Source of the DNA: Andreprevotia chitinilytica DSM 18519
GTDB taxonomy: Bacteria > Pseudomonadota > Gammaproteobacteria > Burkholderiales > Chitinibacteraceae
Length of the DNA: 64,000 bases
Direction of reading: 5' to 3'
Assembly: GCF_000711875.1 (NCBI RefSeq)
Contig: NZ_JONM01000001.1
Location: forward strand, 537,934-601,933
Position numbers and translations under genes: made by a program. Within the stretch, counting starts at the first letter, position 1; each line of letters starts with the position of its first letter. Below, one piece after another: positions 19,801-26,766 of this stretch. A model generated the notes under the pieces. It made no database searches. It was not told the DNA's origin and was given only the letters and a program-made list of their open reading frames with translations.

Positions 19801-20385
19801 CAAACCAGCTATTGGCTGGAAAAGCCCAAAGCCGCCGCCGATGCAGATACCGAAGAAACAACCGTTTCCGCGCTGACGCTGGAAGAACGCCTGCAAGAAC
19901 ACCTGCGCCAATACGTGCCGGAATACATGGTGCCGACGCGGTTCGTATTGCACGAAAAACTGGCCCTGACTGAGAACGGCAAGATCGACCGTAAATCACT
20001 CAAGGCCAGCGCCAATACCTTTGCGGCCCTGAAAGAGCCGGAAGTCTTTGCAGCGCCCACTTCACCGGTCGAACAACGCTTCGCCGACATCCTGGCCGAA
20101 ATCCTCAACGTGCCCCGCGTGAGCATCGACGGCAATTTCTTCGAAATGGGCGCCAATTCGATCCACATGGTGAAAATCCAGAAGCGCTTCAAGGAAGACC
20201 TGGGCCGCGAACTGGCCGTGACCGATCTGTTCCGTTATCCGACGTTGCGCAGCCTGGTGGCCTTCCTGCACAAAGACCCGGATGAAAAACGCGATTTCAG
20301 CGATAGCCGTGACCGTGCCGCCAAACGGGCTTCCGCCCGCAACAAGAACCGCCCGCGCAACGCCACCGATGTGGAGAACGTCTGA
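10870..20385 (+). CDS. hybrid PKS-NRPS: KS-AT-DH-KR-ACP-Cy-A(Ox)-PCP
   Basis: A 3171-residue megasynthase; GTG start 7 nt after AAAGGG. PKS half: KS (33-460, C204); AT (about 545-850) intact, with GQGSQYAEMG, S644 in GHSVGE and HAFH, the malonyl-type signature; DH (about 910-1210) with H949 (HRLYN...P, Gly replaced by Asn) and D1118xxxQ1122; KR (about 1430-1650) with GGFNGIG, Y1586, N1590; ACP S1741. No ER, so an enoyl product is expected. NRPS half: Cy domain (about 1800-2240) with D1935xxxxD1940xxS1943 and FPITDMQQAYWIGR, the heterocyclisation signature; A domain (about 2260 onward) with YTSGSTGKPKGVM at 2417 and D2463-L-SV-Y. Its visible specificity positions (D, L, Y, N and W) resemble cysteine codes. 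A nitroreductase-like Ox domain (about 2740-2985) is inserted in the A C-terminal lobe before A10 (NGKIDRK). PCP S3097. This arrangement makes an oxidised thiazole from Cys (known for EpoB/MtaD-type modules). No TE. Confidence 0.95.
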   Translation: MADIEQFSKSQLMRLIARQQEKLSSLQAATEDKDIAIIGMSCRFPGSSNDPASFWAMLEAGIDGVSDDTSSRWNTADYLGSANEPDKAYTLSAGLVDDVELFDPLFFGISPREAQTMDPQQRLALEISWRALESAGIAASSLAGSKTGVFMGVGDNEYMQRCYDSAASENIGHVASSNALNVIAGRVAYTLGLQGPSMAIDTACSSSLVAVHLACQSLRNGESKLAIAGGVNVLVAGETFLSLSKANMLSPTGRCRTFSDSADGYVRAEGCGVVILKRLADAERDGDKVLAVLKGSAVNHDGRSSSLTAPNGPAQIAVIREALNAANIGPEQVHYIETHGTGTGLGDPIEVQSLDAVYGASHSVANPLYLGALKSNIGHAESAAGIASLIKAVLCLQKKQIPGNLHCDALNTKIAADFSRLVVPGKLSAWPTAERAIAGVSSFGFSGTNAHLIVAAHEPAAIDATAGAETTQPLPIVISARSRPALLQLLDHYQRYLASHDVPLAQFAKACALGRSSFEHRVAFFAATRDEVRSRLHSLSQAEPANHPPLGKIAFLFTGQGSQYAEMGQTLYQTNPLFRRHLDQCAEQIDQHLDQPLFSVLWGEHSADLNETRYTQPALFALEYALARFWLDLGIEPQYLMGHSVGEFAAAAIAGVFSLADASKLICARARLMSELSERGGMLAVLAPLAQVEPFLAPFADVSVGAINGPASVVLSGAEASIKAIEQALMQAGVACQPLKVSHAFHSPLMQPMLAQFRAVAEEISYSLPNYSLISNVTGQAETERFCSADYWVEHVLSPVNFHGGMQTTNAADVAVYLEVGPAATLLGMGRRCVSNDTALWLPSLRQGQCWEPINNVLAQLFERGQAINWQHVFDKAIPQAQIPGHPLQNARYWLEDVKRSHSRQSTDVARAKPAGHPLLGTALPLPDSHDHLFMANWFTRSPAYFDHHRLYNQVVVPAASHVAMILLAAEKTFAGEVFELQDLLFPEALTLGDAEDAMIQLYLKHSGETGFNIQLKRIADQIDAHRLHVEGKLLTQVDIGNAADDVTQWRSYQQDFDRQFSGASFYEEFWELGYTLGSAFCWIQEGWQRDATVLARMAPPALPDGANDYGLYPGLIDSCFQLIACCANGEKTSLNTGKIYIPFTMESFQYRKLANNAQPLWCVATLREKPTEASNRVIGDIVLFTDDGSVVARIKGFQARVTNEDGLFQMLSKKTAAKSVVYDLAWQAVATDDKVRIAADQALPWLLVGSNTLKTAFDTASVAALHVDLAAVDFHGATVPELAASWQQYLAQHAAGQAFAGIIYAGPEDDAEATHPNALAQEILLISSLISAIEREQRLVQHGFVYLGHNAAAIDAGQTVNTHAAAIQALFRVLANEGVTLALKSISIDATAQNDDLVALLNRGLGCEAEQVAVQATSCLAPYLLPATATAAPALTQGWYAISGGFNGIGLEIAKYLAKTAAQGLVLLGRSEPNAALNAFIEQCVLQGLPIRIARCDINDAAALAHWAAGLKEDGIALTGLIHAAGVVRDQPLQELDRASIEQVLAPKVAGTAYLLQVLADHPLKHVVGFSSMSALLGTNGQAAYAVANAYLNAALHNLRATRGIGLSIGWGPWADVGMASRLDESVQRYYRNRGIQAFDLERGIAAFASVANRAASNVALIDIDWAKYGSGAKASPLLSKLITAHHGNEGQLDLDGLSAEERAQAVRQATVVLLAKALNYHGDAFADDAVELTQLGVDSLIAVDLRNKLQKRFGANVAIADMMAGMTLGQLVQAVNASVGELAGDDEEIALVIRDKERHEPFPITDMQQAYWIGRTGVFDLGGLSLHGYKEIESDSLDLARFGEAWRRLVNRHDMLRAYILPSGEQVVIQHPAPYQIAEHDLRGLPADQVAAQLAEIREEMSHQVLPLDTWPAFDLRASLLDGNKTRLHISVDGTYLDFRSFLILFRELILLYKDLEHPLPALEMTFRDYVLTLRAQEGTKAYQRSLDYWTKRIETIAPAPELPLAKKPSQVKNHRSKRWESSLPVAQWESFKTHMHQHGLTQAAVLLAVYGEVLATWSSSPRFCINVPVFNRQGWHPDVNNVLGNFSSFTLVECDYSVQMSFVDRVKEVQRQMMEGLQHHHIGGVQIMRMINQVRGKIAAGAYPCVYTSLPSGVDEWDSSLKSMITRELGEIQYTISQTPQVWLDVHVWYESGGLEFNWDGVEELFPAGMVDSMFAAYCSMIEALAQDGATWAQQRINLLPPSQVALFDEANATLRPISDLLLQEKFYAAAELFPNHAAVITSRGEVSYQALRAQANQIAHFLRCQGIGRNDLVAVAIGKGAEQITAVMGILIAGGAYLPVDINQPQSRIDYLLQNGDVKVVLTSDEGGSQAPQRRQWPENVIVETVAAVLAAEPNADDLAPVQSQRDLAYVLYTSGSTGKPKGVMITHRNVINMVEHTNDHFGVNANDRAFNITALNHDLSVYDIFGCLSAGAAIVIPDEDKRREPLHWLQLMQAHRVSLWNSVPALMDMLLEAIGEPGDEVEHVVGAPVAAVALPELRVVILGGDWVPPAIPSRIKRVAPIADLLSIGGPTETTVWNIWNFMNDAQPDWASIPYGKPISNSQYFILGASGKPCPVWVEGELHCAGECVAPGYLNDPDNTARSFVRHPYTDQLIYKTGDLGRYLPDGRIEFLGRRDFQMKIRGQRIEAGEIEHALLAFPGVENAAVVDAGDGLQKHLVAHIAMAGVGKNMAQANKTADFLSEDEQRDVLTNPIERLEFTLGERGIRHFNPNLARLELLRGDESRLEQYLRRQSFRQYNGELTLAKLEQLLAPLSIERMDGQVLPKYRYPSAGGLYPVQAYLYIKPDAIPGVVGGYYYYDPSASELVQLTGASDINEQLYAGYLKPLAEAAVFSLFLVADLAAIKPMYGEVARDFCLLEAGYVGQLLMTEAVGNLVGLCPVGGIQESAAFREALQLSDSHIVVHSLTGGGISEEQTSYWLEKPKAAADADTEETTVSALTLEERLQEHLRQYVPEYMVPTRFVLHEKLALTENGKIDRKSLKASANTFAALKEPEVFAAPTSPVEQRFADILAEILNVPRVSIDGNFFEMGANSIHMVKIQKRFKEDLGRELAVTDLFRYPTLRSLVAFLHKDPDEKRDFSDSRDRAAKRASARNKNRPRNATDVENV

Positions 20386-20386
20386 C

Positions 20387-23300
20387 ATGAACCCACGCTA
20401 CGAAGGCCGTATTGCCATCATCGGCATGGCCGGGCGCATGCCCAATACCACCAGCCTGAATGACTTCTGGCGCGCATTGGTCAATGGCGAATCGTTGATC
20501 CGGCCACTGGATGAAGCCGAATTGATCGAGCAGGGCATCGCGCCGGAATGGCTCGCCAACAAGCACTACATTCGCGCCGCCAGCAATATGGCCGATATCG
20601 ATTGCTTCGATCATGACTTCTTCGGCTATGGCGCGCGTGAGGCGAGCATCATCGACCCGCAACAGCGCATCCTGCTCGAATTGGCGCACGAGGTATTTGA
20701 AGACGCGTGCTACGTGCCGGAAACGCTGCAAGCCAAGGTCGGGGTGTATCTCGGCGCTGGCTATTGCAACTATCTGGTCTCGAATCTGAGCGGCGAAATC
20801 GACGAGCACGACCAACTGGCCGGCCTGCAGATTCTGATGGGCAACGACAAGGAATACGCGGCGACGCGGGTGTCATACAAGCTCAACCTGACCGGCCCCA
20901 GCCTGGCGATCAATAGCGCGTGCTCCACCTCGCTGGTCGCCCTGCATCAGGCTTGCCGCGCCTTGCAATCGTACGAGTGCGATATGGCGCTGGCCGGTGC
21001 AGCCAAGATCAACATCCCCAACGACGTCGGCTATCTGCATCAAGAGGGCGGCATCAGCTCGAAGGATGGCCTGTGCCGCCCCTACGACGCGGAGGGCTCC
21101 GGCCCGGTCTTCGGCAGCGGGGCCGGGGTGGTCTTGCTCAAGCGCATCGAAGACGCCATTGCCGACAACGACAAAATCTATGCGGTGATTCGCGGCAGTG
21201 CGGTCAATAACGATGGCGCGGCCAAGGTCAGCTTTTCTGCACCGAGCACCGACGGCCAGATCGCCGTGATCGCCGAGGCGCTGGCCGATGCCGGCATCAC
21301 CGCGCCGGAAGTCGGCTACGTGGAAGGTCACGGCACCTCCACGCCGCTGGGTGACCCGATCGAAGTGACAGCGTTGTCCGAGCTGTATCTGGCCGAAGGG
21401 GCCAAGCCCGGCAGCCGTTACCTAGGTTCGGTGAAGGCCAATATCGGCCATCTGGAAGCCGCCGCCGGCATGGCGGGCCTGTTCAAGAGCGTGTTTGCGA
21501 TCCGCGACAACCTCATCCCGCCGCTGCTCAACTTCCAGCGCCAGAACAAGAACATCCGCTTCGAACAGACGCCCTTCACGATCAACACCACCGCTGCCAG
21601 CTGGCCGGCCGAGTTGGCCGAAAACCGGATTGCCGCCGTCAGCTCGTTCGGCATTGGCGGCACCAATGCGCATGTGATTCTGGAGTCCTACCAGCCGGAT
21701 GAAGCCGAGCCGCAACCACTGGCCGGGCCCTATCTGATCCCTTTGTCGGCCAAGACCGAAACCGCCCTGGCGCGACTGAAAGACATCTACGCCGGCTACT
21801 TGGCCGGCGATGCCGCCGCGCTGGATCAGGTGGCGTATTCGGCCGCCGTCGGCCGGCAGCATTACCCGCATCGACTGGCGTTACTAGCTAACGACAAGGC
21901 GGGCTTGCTGGCCCAGCTGAACAGCCGCGAAGCCGCGCTTTCTGCCCCTGATGCCTTGGTGCTGCAAGAGGCCGAACTGGATCGGCGCTTGGTCGAGGAG
22001 GAGGGGAGTACTGTCGGCCTTGGCGTGCAGCGCCACTTGCAGGCGATCGATGCGCTTGTCGCCAAGCTCGCCGCACCGGGCTGGCAGCCCAACGCCGCCG
22101 AAGCCCGCCGCTTCAATAGCGCCGTGGTGCAACTGGCTTATGCGCAGTGGCTTGCTCAAGCCGGCTTGCCACTCGGCCACATTCACACCGACGCGGCCAA
22201 TCTGGCGGCAGCATGCCTCGCGACCGGCGTGATCAATCTGGAACAAGCGGTGCGCGCGGTGCTGGTGTGCCATCAGCGCCTACCCAAGGAAAGCCTGGTC
22301 CGCCAGTCACTGGATCTTGGTCGGGCCGCAATCTACCGGCTTGGCTCGAGCACAGACGGCCGTTACCACACAGTGCAAGCGCCGGATTGCTGGCTGGCTG
22401 CCGATACGCCAGCCGCTGACGCCGCGATTGTTGGTGCGATCCAGATCGGCCAAGACATTGCCGCCCTGAACGAGGCCCTGCTGCGCGCACTAGGCCAAGC
22501 CTATGTCGGCGGTGCCACGCTGAATTGGACCGCCATCTACCAAGGCGGCGACATCCAGAAAACCAGCTTGCCCACCTATCCCTTTGAAAAAGTGCGCTGC
22601 TGGATCGATGCAACGCCCGCAGCCAAGCGCCAGCCGGCCAATACCGTGCCACGGGCCAATGCGATTACCGCTCAGGACGTCATCGGCATCATTGCCGACT
22701 TTGCCAAGATCGATGCGGCAGCCATCAGCGAAGAGACGCAATTCCAGCGTGATCTGGTGATGGAATCGATGATGCTGGCGGAATTGAATGCATCGCTCAC
22801 CAAGCAATTCGGCTTGCAGGAACGCATCCCCCTGCCGCTCTATTTCGATAGTGGCAAGGTCGGCGATCTGGTGGCATGGCTGACCGCCTATCAGGCCAGA
22901 AACCAGCTCGAATCGACCGTGCTCGCCGATGTAACGGACGAGGCCGATCCACTGGCCTTCATTCGCGAATGGGCAGAATCATCCGCCTTCCCGGATCTGC
23001 AAAGGCTGGATCGCAAGCTGGTACATAAATCACTGCTCAAAAACGTATTGGTTGCGCGCACCGCGCCGATTTCGGCGGATTTGTTCGCTGCTGAAATCAC
23101 GCAGGATGTCACGCACGACTATCACTACGAACATGCGCAGGATCATGTGCCCGGCCTGTATCTGATCGAAGCCGCCCGGCAGGCCGCAACGGCCATCGTG
23201 CATCAGTATTTCCAGGTGCCGCTGGGCTTCAAATTCATCATGAATGATCTTTCCTCCAGCTTTGAGCACTTTGCCGAACTGGATGCGCCGGTCTTCCTAA

Positions 23301-23473
23301 CCATGCAATTCGTGGATGTGAGTTTCAAGAACGACGTGCTGGAACGCGCCACCGCCAAAACGGCCTTTATCCAGCGCGGCAAATCCATTGGCCGCATGCA
23401 ATCGCAAGCAGTCATTTTCTCCGCCGAAAGCTATGACGTCGTACGCGACGGCGTAGCCATCATTGCAGGGTGA
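20387..23473 (+). CDS. terminal PKS: KS-(inactive AT)-ACP-AfsA-like hotdog domain
   Basis: A 1028-residue protein. ATG 20387 begins 1 nt after the PKS2 stop, with GGAG at 20373-20376; an in-frame upstream ATG at 20282 lies inside PKS2 and is rejected. KS (about 5-430) is intact: C179, H315, H355. The next about 300 residues match an AT in size and flanks, but the nucleophile elbow reads H600-T-D602-A-A-N605 and GQGSQ is absent, so it is inactive. ACP S794 lies in LVMESMMLAEL. Residues about 845-1028 match the AfsA (A-factor synthase) hotdog repeat: LVHKSLLKNVLV, D919-H-V-P-G923 and E928-A-A-R931-Q932. AfsA transfers a beta-ketoacyl chain to DHAP. Here it would replace a TE as the release domain, as described for the gladiofungin/gladiostatin PKS. 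Confidence 0.9.
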   Translation: MNPRYEGRIAIIGMAGRMPNTTSLNDFWRALVNGESLIRPLDEAELIEQGIAPEWLANKHYIRAASNMADIDCFDHDFFGYGAREASIIDPQQRILLELAHEVFEDACYVPETLQAKVGVYLGAGYCNYLVSNLSGEIDEHDQLAGLQILMGNDKEYAATRVSYKLNLTGPSLAINSACSTSLVALHQACRALQSYECDMALAGAAKINIPNDVGYLHQEGGISSKDGLCRPYDAEGSGPVFGSGAGVVLLKRIEDAIADNDKIYAVIRGSAVNNDGAAKVSFSAPSTDGQIAVIAEALADAGITAPEVGYVEGHGTSTPLGDPIEVTALSELYLAEGAKPGSRYLGSVKANIGHLEAAAGMAGLFKSVFAIRDNLIPPLLNFQRQNKNIRFEQTPFTINTTAASWPAELAENRIAAVSSFGIGGTNAHVILESYQPDEAEPQPLAGPYLIPLSAKTETALARLKDIYAGYLAGDAAALDQVAYSAAVGRQHYPHRLALLANDKAGLLAQLNSREAALSAPDALVLQEAELDRRLVEEEGSTVGLGVQRHLQAIDALVAKLAAPGWQPNAAEARRFNSAVVQLAYAQWLAQAGLPLGHIHTDAANLAAACLATGVINLEQAVRAVLVCHQRLPKESLVRQSLDLGRAAIYRLGSSTDGRYHTVQAPDCWLAADTPAADAAIVGAIQIGQDIAALNEALLRALGQAYVGGATLNWTAIYQGGDIQKTSLPTYPFEKVRCWIDATPAAKRQPANTVPRANAITAQDVIGIIADFAKIDAAAISEETQFQRDLVMESMMLAELNASLTKQFGLQERIPLPLYFDSGKVGDLVAWLTAYQARNQLESTVLADVTDEADPLAFIREWAESSAFPDLQRLDRKLVHKSLLKNVLVARTAPISADLFAAEITQDVTHDYHYEHAQDHVPGLYLIEAARQAATAIVHQYFQVPLGFKFIMNDLSSSFEHFAELDAPVFLTMQFVDVSFKNDVLERATAKTAFIQRGKSIGRMQSQAVIFSAESYDVVRDGVAIIAG

Positions 23474-23476
23474 ATC

Positions 23477-24133
23477 ATGAGCACCGTTATTGCCGGGAAA
23501 AAGAAAACCGTTGCCGTCTATGACTTCGACGGCACGATTACCGATCGCCATACCTTTTGGCGCTTTCTGCGGGCGCTGGTCGGGCCGTACAAATTCTGGT
23601 TCACCGTCGTCACGATGATTCCGTGGATCATCGGCATTTATTATCGCGGCGCATCCATCATGGCTGCACGTGAAGTGCTGATTCGTCGTCTATTGAAAGG
23701 GCTGACCGAACAGCATTTCAAGCAAACGGCCGAGGCATTCGCCAAAGAGCAGATTCCCGCCTGGGTGAAAGAGCAGGCCTTGGCATCGATCAATGCGCAT
23801 CGCAGCCAAGGCAGTGAATTGCTGCTGATCAGCAATAGCGCCAAATCCTATCTGGAGCCCTGGTCCCGCAGCGTAGGGATCGCCACCGTCTTTGGCTCGG
23901 AATTCGAAGTGGACAGCAATGGCCGCTTGACCGGCAATTTGCATGGCACGCACTGCCAGGGCAAGGAAAAGCTGGTCTGCCTGCAACGCCACCTGGGCTC
24001 GCTGCAGGATTACGAATTGCATGTGTACGGTGATAGCGAAGGCGATATCGACATGCTCAATGCGGCCGATTTTGCTTATTACCTGACCTTTGACGATTTG
24101 CACCGAAACGACCAGCGGCTGTGCGTTCAATAG
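23477..24133 (+). CDS. HAD subfamily IB phosphatase
   Basis: A 218-residue HAD hydrolase. Motif I is D16-F-D18-G-T (nucleophile and acid/base), motif II is LLLISNSA, a lysine follows in QGKEKL, and motif III is YGDSEGDIDML. A hydrophobic stretch (about 44-60, FTVVTMIPWIIGIYY) lies in the cap region, typical of the SerB/CicA-like IB group. It starts 3 nt after the PKS3 stop (GGGTGAATCATG), so it is translationally close to the AfsA-bearing PKS. AfsA products of DHAP carry a phosphate that must be removed, and this is the obvious enzyme for that step (inference). Confidence 0.9.
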   Translation: MSTVIAGKKKTVAVYDFDGTITDRHTFWRFLRALVGPYKFWFTVVTMIPWIIGIYYRGASIMAAREVLIRRLLKGLTEQHFKQTAEAFAKEQIPAWVKEQALASINAHRSQGSELLLISNSAKSYLEPWSRSVGIATVFGSEFEVDSNGRLTGNLHGTHCQGKEKLVCLQRHLGSLQDYELHVYGDSEGDIDMLNAADFAYYLTFDDLHRNDQRLCVQ

Positions 24134-24171
24134 CCCCCGTTACCGGTTTAACAGCCAATATGAGGCAAGAC

Positions 24172-25755
24172 ATGATTGAGATCGGTATCGTCGGTGCAGG
24201 CCCGGTCGGGTTGACGCTGGCATGCATTCTGCAAAATCTGGGTCATCAGACCCGGGTTTATGAAAAGCAAACCACCAAAGCGAAAGTATCCAAGGCATTT
24301 GCGCTGCATGCCCGCACGCTGGAGTTGTTTCGCAAGATTGGCGTGGAAGAACAGATCATTCAGGAAGGCCGCGCCATTCGGCGCATGAGCCTGTATTCAG
24401 AAAAAAACAAGCTGGGCACCATCGACTTCCGCAATCTGGAAGGCGAATTCCCTTATTTCATCAGCATTCCGCAATACCGGCTGGAAGAAATCCTGACGGC
24501 GCGTCTGGAAGCATTGGGCGGGCAGATTCTCTACGGTCACGCCTTCGTTTCGGCTGAACAAGCGGCCGAATCGCCGCAGTCGGTGAGCATTACCACCACC
24601 GATGCAGATGACATTACCCATCAGCACGAGCATGTCTATCTGGTGGGCGCAGATGGCGCGCATAGCGCAGTGCGCAAATATCTCGGCATTCCATTCAGTG
24701 GCGATACCTACGACAGCGAATTCCTGGTGGTGGATGCCAAGGTCGAATGGGAAGGGAACGGCTACGAGGCGCATACCTATCTATCCAGTCGCGGCTATCT
24801 GATGATCATGCCGTTTGCCGGACGCAAGCACCGCATCGTGCTCGATATCCCATCCGGCTATTTCAAATCCGAACCAACGCTGGATGATGTGCACGCTTTA
24901 CTGGTGGAAAAGGGCTTTAGTGATATCCGGCTGTCGGAGCCGGAGTGGATCAGCAATACCCGCTATCACAAGCGACTGGCGGATGAATTCCAGCAGGGCA
25001 ATATCTTCCTGGCGGGCGATGCTTGCCATATCCATAGCCCCATTGGCGGGCAGGGCCTCAATACCGGCATTCAGGATTCATTCAATCTGGCGTGGAAAAT
25101 GGCGCTGGTACTGGATGGCAAAGCCGGCCGTAATCTGCTGGCCAGCTATGCGCACGAGCGCCGGCACGTGGCCCAGATCGTGCTGGATAACACCGATGCC
25201 TTGACCAAACGCTTCGCAACCAAGAATCCGATCAAGGTCATGCTCAGAAACCTGGCGCTGCCGGTATTGTTTTCATCCCCCAAAGTGCAAAAACAATTGG
25301 TCGGCAATGCTTCAGGGATTGCCATCCACTACGGCGATTGCAGCACAGTCTTCAAATCCGGTTCAGAGAGCACCTTGAATGCGGGCCAGCGCCTGCCCGA
25401 TTTGCAGATTCAGGTCAAAAATCGCACCGATTATCTGCACCGCGTATTGCCGCAGAAGAAATACAGCCTGCTTTATGTGGATGCCAAAGCGGGCTTCCCG
25501 GCATCCAGACAGCTGGAGTCGCTGTGCGAGAACAAGCCGGATACCGTTGAGTTGATCTATGCCGCCGGGGCCAATAGCAACGCCCGCGATGAAATCGGCT
25601 GCGCGCTGACCATGCATGACGATTCGGTCATCCGCCTGACCCAATCCGGTACGGGCGTGATCCTGATTCGGCCGGATGGTTACGTCTCTTATGCGGCGCG
25701 GGATGTCGACATCAAGGAAATTGATGGGGTGCTGGAACTGTTGCACGCCAGTTGA
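24172..25755 (+). CDS. FAD-dependent aromatic hydroxylase-type monooxygenase
   Basis: A 527-residue class A flavoprotein monooxygenase of the PheA/TfdB group. The Rossmann FAD motif GIVGAGPVGLTLA is near residue 5, the DG motif DGAHSAVRKYLGI near 160, and the GD motif FLAGDACHIHSPIGGQG near 280. The thioredoxin-like C-terminal domain (about 410-525) is typical of the family. It uses NAD(P)H and O2 to hydroxylate or epoxidise a substrate. Starts at 24121 and 24160 are in frame but have no ribosome site; 24172 is chosen because it directly precedes the FAD strand. As the sixth gene of the operon it is a likely tailoring enzyme; its substrate is unknown. Confidence 0.9.
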   Translation: MIEIGIVGAGPVGLTLACILQNLGHQTRVYEKQTTKAKVSKAFALHARTLELFRKIGVEEQIIQEGRAIRRMSLYSEKNKLGTIDFRNLEGEFPYFISIPQYRLEEILTARLEALGGQILYGHAFVSAEQAAESPQSVSITTTDADDITHQHEHVYLVGADGAHSAVRKYLGIPFSGDTYDSEFLVVDAKVEWEGNGYEAHTYLSSRGYLMIMPFAGRKHRIVLDIPSGYFKSEPTLDDVHALLVEKGFSDIRLSEPEWISNTRYHKRLADEFQQGNIFLAGDACHIHSPIGGQGLNTGIQDSFNLAWKMALVLDGKAGRNLLASYAHERRHVAQIVLDNTDALTKRFATKNPIKVMLRNLALPVLFSSPKVQKQLVGNASGIAIHYGDCSTVFKSGSESTLNAGQRLPDLQIQVKNRTDYLHRVLPQKKYSLLYVDAKAGFPASRQLESLCENKPDTVELIYAAGANSNARDEIGCALTMHDDSVIRLTQSGTGVILIRPDGYVSYAARDVDIKEIDGVLELLHAS

Positions 25756-25800
25756 GCTTGGAAATCCAGTTTTTAAATCAGGCAATCAAAGGAAATGGCA

Positions 25801-26655
25801 ATGAAGCACTCCGTATTGAAACCTCTGGCTGCGGCTGGTCTGGCTTTATTCTTGAGCGTGCCGGTGTATGCAGAGCCGGCCAAGAGCCTGACCGCACAAG
25901 GGGTCATGCTGGCCAACGAGGTTTCCCGCAAGAGTATTACCGAACAATCCAGCATGCAGATGACGCTGACGAACGCCAATGGCGATGCACGCGTGCGCGA
26001 AGTCTTGATGCTGATTGATGACACCAATAGTCTGGCACGAAAGATTTATCTGAAATTCAATTCGCCGCGTGATGTGAAAGATGTGCGGATTTTGACCCTG
26101 GAGCATGAAAACGCGAATGAAGATGATGATCGCTGGCTGTTTCTGCCGGCGCTGAAAAAGGTGCGCCGGATTTCGGCATCCAGCAAAGGCGAAAGCTTTA
26201 TGGGTACTGATTTCAGCTATGAGGATTTTGAAGTCAAGGATGGCGTGGTTGGCTCCAAAAATCACACCTACAAATTCTTGCGGGAGGAAACCATTCCTGA
26301 TGCGCTGGGGGTGAAGAAATTGTGCTGGGTGATCGAGGCGCTACCTTCAACCGAACAGGAAATCCGCGACAGCGAAAACAGCAAGCGGATCATCTGGGTT
26401 GAGCAACAGCATTTTGCTGCCATTCAAGAGCATTACTTCAACAAAAGCGGCGTGCTGTTCAAAGTTCGAACTTCGTCAGATGTCCGCCCATATACAACCG
26501 ACAAGAGCAAGACCGTTTGGCGGCCAATGCGCATTGAAATGACGACGGTTGAGTCCGGCCATAAAACGACCCTGATCATGAATGACTTCAAGGTGGATCA
26601 AACACTGCCTACCAAGATATTCACTCGCCAATATGTCGAGACGGGCGAGTTGTAA
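25801..26655 (+). CDS. LolA-like outer-membrane lipoprotein-sorting family protein
   Basis: A 284-residue secreted protein. The signal peptide is residues 1-20 (cleavage after PVYA). The body carries the family hallmark FLPALKKVRRISASSKG followed by a GTDFSYEDFE segment, a LolA-like half-barrel (PF17131 type). ATG 25801 is preferred to 25795 because AAAGG at 25788-25792 is too close to the latter. Such proteins usually occur with a DUF1302 protein and an RND/MMPL pump and are thought to carry lipids or hydrophobic compounds across the periplasm. Here the DUF1302 gene follows directly but no RND gene is present. A role in exporting the lipidic product is inferred. Confidence 0.85.
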   Translation: MKHSVLKPLAAAGLALFLSVPVYAEPAKSLTAQGVMLANEVSRKSITEQSSMQMTLTNANGDARVREVLMLIDDTNSLARKIYLKFNSPRDVKDVRILTLEHENANEDDDRWLFLPALKKVRRISASSKGESFMGTDFSYEDFEVKDGVVGSKNHTYKFLREETIPDALGVKKLCWVIEALPSTEQEIRDSENSKRIIWVEQQHFAAIQEHYFNKSGVLFKVRTSSDVRPYTTDKSKTVWRPMRIEMTTVESGHKTTLIMNDFKVDQTLPTKIFTRQYVETGEL

Positions 26656-26766
26656 TTCGGCACCTCATCGTCATCGCTTCATGGTGGCCGTCAATCGTTG
26701 ATGGCCACGCCGTCTCTGCTTGCCACGCCAAGCGATAGAGCGAATTCCGGCTTAAAGGGGAGTGTT

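Noticed and set aside
20282-20386. Earlier ATG for PKS3
   Set aside because: It lies inside the PKS2 coding end. ATG 20387 has a GGAG site and begins directly before the KS.
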